64,000 bases of DNA from Caulobacter sp. UNC358MFTsu5.1 (lineage in GTDB: Bacteria > Pseudomonadota > Alphaproteobacteria > Caulobacterales > Caulobacteraceae): positions 496,001 through 560,000 of the forward strand of contig NZ_JONW01000006.1 of the NCBI RefSeq assembly GCF_000712075.1, given 5' to 3'. The notes beneath the pieces were generated by a model, which saw only the letters and a program-made list of their open reading frames with translations, was not told where the DNA came from and searched no databases. Shown in pieces: positions 61,313-64,000 of this stretch. The translations under genes were made by a program, and so were the position numbers. Every line of letters begins with the position of its first letter. Within the stretch, counting starts at the first letter, position 1.

Positions 61313-61391
61313 GGGGACATGCCCTTGCGGCGTGTCCCCCAGTCCTGGCTCCGTGGATGCTGATGGGGACACGCCGCGAGGGCATGTCCCC
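61313..61391. repeat. Inverted pair of GGGGACA-type repeats
   Basis: Two 27-nt copies at 61313-61339 and 61365-61391 are inverted relative to each other with one difference. The right copy is identical to 34805-34831. They lie between convergent PLD and endonuclease/phosphatase genes. Confidence 0.85.
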
Positions 61392-61397
61392 ACCCCG

Positions 61398-62144
61398 TCA
61401 GGCGCCCGTGATCTCCAGGTCGATCACCAGGGGCAGATGGTCCGAGGCCGTCCGCGCCAGGGGACCGTAGGGCGAGCGCACGCCGACCGTCTCCAGGCCC
61501 TTGGTCAGGAAGACGTGGTCGATGCGCATGAACGGGAAGTTGGACGGGAAGGTCGCGGTCGGGGGGCGTCGCCAGGTCGGGCTCTGGGTCTGGGCGTCGC
61601 GCAGCGCGGCCTTCAGCAGGCGATAGGTGGCCGAATAGGGCGTGGCGTTGAAGTCGCCCAGCAGGATGCCCGGCGCCTTCCAGTCCTCGTGGGTGATCCA
61701 GCCCTCGCCCAGCAGGGCGGCGGCCTGGCGCTTCTGCTCCTGGGGCACCAGGCCGAGGTGCGTGTTGATGATCTGCACCGGCGTGCCGCCGACATCGACG
61801 CTGATCCAGATCGCCCCGCGCGGCTCCAGGCCCGGGATCAGCGGATACAGCGGCAGGCCGTCGGCCTTGACCTTCTTCTCGGGCAGGGCGGTCAGGATGG
61901 CGTCGCCGTAGAGCTCCTCCTCCACGGCCATGGCCGGATGGAAGTGCGAGCGCATCTTCAGCAGCTCGGCCAGACGGTGGGCCTGGTCCACGCCCTTGGT
62001 CCGGGCCCGGCGGACGTCCAGTTCCTGAAGCGCCACCACGTCGGCGTTTTCCGCAGCGATGACCTCGGCCACACGCTCGACGTCGAGCCTGCGATCCGTG
62101 CCCACGCAACGGTGGACATTGTAGGTCATGAGACGAAGCTTCAT
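61398..62144 (-). CDS. Endonuclease/exonuclease/phosphatase-family hydrolase
   Basis: 248 residues. The EEP fold motifs are MTYNVHRCVG, VVALQELD, NTHLGLVPQEQ, ILLGDFNATPYS and the final ASDHLPLVIDL with the catalytic His. A Mg-dependent phosphodiesterase that may act on lipids or nucleic acids. ATG 62144 overlaps the metW stop as ATGA, so it is the third gene of the metX operon. No signal peptide is seen. Confidence 0.88.
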   Translation of the reverse strand: MKLRLMTYNVHRCVGTDRRLDVERVAEVIAAENADVVALQELDVRRARTKGVDQAHRLAELLKMRSHFHPAMAVEEELYGDAILTALPEKKVKADGLPLYPLIPGLEPRGAIWISVDVGGTPVQIINTHLGLVPQEQKRQAAALLGEGWITHEDWKAPGILLGDFNATPYSATYRLLKAALRDAQTQSPTWRRPPTATFPSNFPFMRIDHVFLTKGLETVGVRSPYGPLARTASDHLPLVIDLEITGA

Positions 62145-62803
62145 CCGTCGAAGAGATCGCCTGAGGGAGCTGGAGGTTCCGTCGGGGAGCCGGCGGGCGC
62201 GGGATTGCGGCTGAGCATGAACAGGCAGGTCTCGGCCCGCCAGTTCTCGATGGCCTTGGTCGGGTCGATCTGGCGGGCAGGGCCGGCGCCGGCGAAGGCG
62301 GCGCAGGAGTCGATGCGCACGTCCAGGTCCTCGGTCAGGGCCAGGAAGTCGGCCAGGGTGCACAGGTGGATGTTGGGCGTGGCCCACCAGGGCAGGGGCA
62401 GGGCCTCGGTCTCGGGCATCCGCCCGCGATGCAGCAGCGACCAGCGCACGCGCCAGTGGCCGAAGTTCGGGAACGACACCACGGCCCGGTCGGCGATGCG
62501 CAGCAGCTCGTCCAGCACGTGGCGCGGCTGGCGCGTGGCCTGCAGGGTCTGGGACAGGATCGCGTAGTCGAAGGTGCGGTCGGGGAAGTGGTCCAGGTCC
62601 TGGTCGGCGTCGCCCTGCACCACCGACAGGCCGCGCGACATGCAGGCCGCCACGCCCTCGGCGCTGATCTCCAGTCCCCGGCCGTCGACCTGCTTCTCGT
62701 GGGTCAGCAGGTCCAGCAGCACGCCCTCGCCGCAGCCGACGTCCAGCACGCGCGAACCCGGACGGACCAGGCGCAGGATTTCCCTGAAGTCCTGGCGGAT
62801 CAT
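62141..62803 (-). CDS. metW: Methionine biosynthesis protein MetW
   Basis: 220 residues, SAM-methyltransferase-like. [41 protein letters not shown] and [17 protein letters not shown] are the MetW hallmarks. Works with MetX in homoserine acetylation of proteobacteria. ATG 62803 overlaps the metX stop as ATGA. The C-terminal 20 residues are Pro-rich and variable. Confidence 0.94.
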   Translation of the reverse strand: MIRQDFREILRLVRPGSRVLDVGCGEGVLLDLLTHEKQVDGRGLEISAEGVAACMSRGLSVVQGDADQDLDHFPDRTFDYAILSQTLQATRQPRHVLDELLRIADRAVVSFPNFGHWRVRWSLLHRGRMPETEALPLPWWATPNIHLCTLADFLALTEDLDVRIDSCAAFAGAGPARQIDPTKAIENWRAETCLFMLSRNPAPAGSPTEPPAPSGDLFDG

Positions 62804-63957
62804 TTCGCCAACCCCCGCTCGCGTTCCACCGAACTCAGGAAACCCTGCAGCGCCGAGTCCATCACCGGCTCGTCCAGCAGGAAGGCGTCGTGGCCCTTGT
62901 CGCTCTCGATCTCGACGAAGGCCGCGCGGCAGCCGGCGGCGGTCAGGGCGCGGACGATGTGGCGGTTCTCGGCGGTCGGGTACAGCCAGTCGCTGGTGAA
63001 GCTGAGCACGCAGAAGCGCACGTGGCGCGCCCCGGCGAAGGCCTGGGCCAGCACCCCGCCATGGCCGGCGGCCAGGTCGAAATAGTCCATGGCCCGGGTG
63101 ATGTAGAGGTAGGAGTTGGCGTCGAAGCGGTCGACGAAGCTGGCGCCCTGGTGGCGCAGGTAGCTCTCCACCTGGAAGTCGGCGTCGAAGCCCCACGACA
63201 GGCCGTCGCGCTGCAGCTCGCGGCCGAACTTCCGCTGCAGGGCGGGCTCGGACAGGTAGGTGATGTGGGCGGCCATGCGGGCGACGGCCAGGCCCTTTTC
63301 CGGGCGCGACTTGCCCTGGGCGTAGGCGCCGTTCTTCCAGTCGGGGTCGGCCATGATCGCCTGGCGGCCCACCTCGTGGAAGGCGATGTTCTGGGCCGAG
63401 TGGCGCGAGGCCGAGGCCACGATCACGGCGCTGAACAGCTTGTCGGGATAGTCGGCCGCCCACTGCTGGACCTGCATGCCGCCCATCGAGCCGCCGATCA
63501 CCGCCAGCAGGGTCTCCACGCCCAGGGCCTCGATCAGCATGGCCTGGGCCCGGACCATGTCGGCGATGGTGATCACCGGGAAGCTGAGGCCGTAGGGCTG
63601 GCCGGTGGCCGGATTGATCGAGGCCGGGCCGGTCGAGCCTCCGCAGCCGCCGATCACGTTGGAGCAGATGACGAAGTGCCGGGCCGGGTCCACCGGCTTG
63701 CCGGGGCCGACCAGCCGGGTCCACCAGCCGGGCTTGCCGCTGGTCGGATGGACGCCGGCCACGTGCTGGTCCAGGCTCAGGGCGTGGCAGATGAGGACGG
63801 CGTTGGTCCCGTCCTCGTTCAGCGTGCCCCACGTGCGGTAGGCGATTTCCAGGTTTTCCAGCTTGCCGCCGGAGTCCAGCAGCAGGGGGCTATGGGCCGG
63901 GAACCGCCAGGTTCCGCCCTCCGACAGCACCTGTCCCGCGAAGTCGAGTTCAGCCAT
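62800..63957 (-). CDS. metX: Homoserine O-acetyltransferase MetX
   Basis: Makes O-acetyl- or O-succinyl-homoserine in methionine synthesis, 385 residues. The nucleophile is Ser157 in GGSMGGMQ. The acid is in SDWLYP and the His in [30 protein letters not shown] is typical. First gene of the leftward operon metX-metW-EEP, with both junctions as ATGA overlaps. Confidence 0.95.
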   Translation of the reverse strand: MAELDFAGQVLSEGGTWRFPAHSPLLLDSGGKLENLEIAYRTWGTLNEDGTNAVLICHALSLDQHVAGVHPTSGKPGWWTRLVGPGKPVDPARHFVICSNVIGGCGGSTGPASINPATGQPYGLSFPVITIADMVRAQAMLIEALGVETLLAVIGGSMGGMQVQQWAADYPDKLFSAVIVASASRHSAQNIAFHEVGRQAIMADPDWKNGAYAQGKSRPEKGLAVARMAAHITYLSEPALQRKFGRELQRDGLSWGFDADFQVESYLRHQGASFVDRFDANSYLYITRAMDYFDLAAGHGGVLAQAFAGARHVRFCVLSFTSDWLYPTAENRHIVRALTAAGCRAAFVEIESDKGHDAFLLDEPVMDSALQGFLSSVERERGLAK

Positions 63958-63963
63958 GTCGCC

Positions 63964-63992
63964 TTAGGACCGCTTGGCGCCCCCCCTGTCAA
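63964..63992 (-). promoter_or_regulatory. Candidate promoter of the metX operon
   Basis: On the minus strand TTGACA (63992-63987), a 17-nt spacer and TCCTAA (63969-63964), 7 nt before the metX ATG. The leader is too short for a SAM riboswitch. Confidence 0.45.
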
Positions 63993-64000
63993 CCGTGGGC

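Noticed and set aside
63958..64000. SAM-II riboswitch before metX
   Set aside because: The promoter-to-start distance is only a few nucleotides and no matching structure is present.

Overview
The window is a GC-rich stretch of an alphaproteobacterial chromosome. It most resembles Caulobacter or a close relative such as Phenylobacterium or Brevundimonas. The basis is a Caulobacter-style N-acetylglucosamine (GlcNAc) gene set, two TonB-dependent receptors, purple-bacterial housekeeping genes (ubiA, ubiD, hisI, rsmE, gshA, metX-metW, rluD) and TTGAC-type promoters. The assignment is from gene content and style only. Coding density is very high, and I see no phage, transposase, rRNA or CRISPR.

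Left part (1-15.2 kb): a GlcNAc/chitin-fragment utilisation locus. nagA (cut by the window edge), a GlmS-like deaminase and the regulator nagR run leftward. Diverging from them are a TonB receptor, a secreted GH20 hexosaminidase, a fused EIIA-HPr-EI phosphotransferase and a GlcNAc EIICB permease that carries a second EIIB domain. The expected route is outer-membrane uptake, periplasmic trimming to GlcNAc, PTS import as GlcNAc-6-P, deacetylation, then deamination to fructose-6-P. The same strand continues into a flavin-dependent halogenase and a coupled protein with a dioxygenase-like metal motif. The NagR-side control region holds three units of TGGT half-sites spaced 11 bp apart.

Middle (15.3-37 kb): a Tat-type hydrolase, a tyrosinase preceded by a lipoprotein homologous to the tyrosinase's own C-terminal domain, a GH13 glucosidase, tRNA-Ser(CGA), a PaaI thioesterase, an apparently dead metallo-beta-lactamase-fold protein, RluD, a second TonB receptor, a ferritin-like protein of the encapsulated-ferritin type without an encapsulin, PhoD phosphatase, a LysE exporter, HisI, a DUF817 protein, UbiD, a DUF4153 protein and an ABC exporter.

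Right part (37-64 kb): small membrane proteins, UbiA, a desaturase, methyltransferases, twin Cys-cluster proteins, SDR and aldo-keto reductases, PPK2, RsmE, an EamA/AraC pair, GshA, DUF427, a POT peptide transporter, a flavin amine oxidase, GloB, an orphan PII protein, an MFS carrier, phospholipase D, and a tightly coupled metX-metW-endonuclease/phosphatase operon running leftward from the right edge.

A pervasive structural feature is families of short inverted repeats. They sit at every convergent protein-coding junction longer than 40 nt and at none of the short ones.
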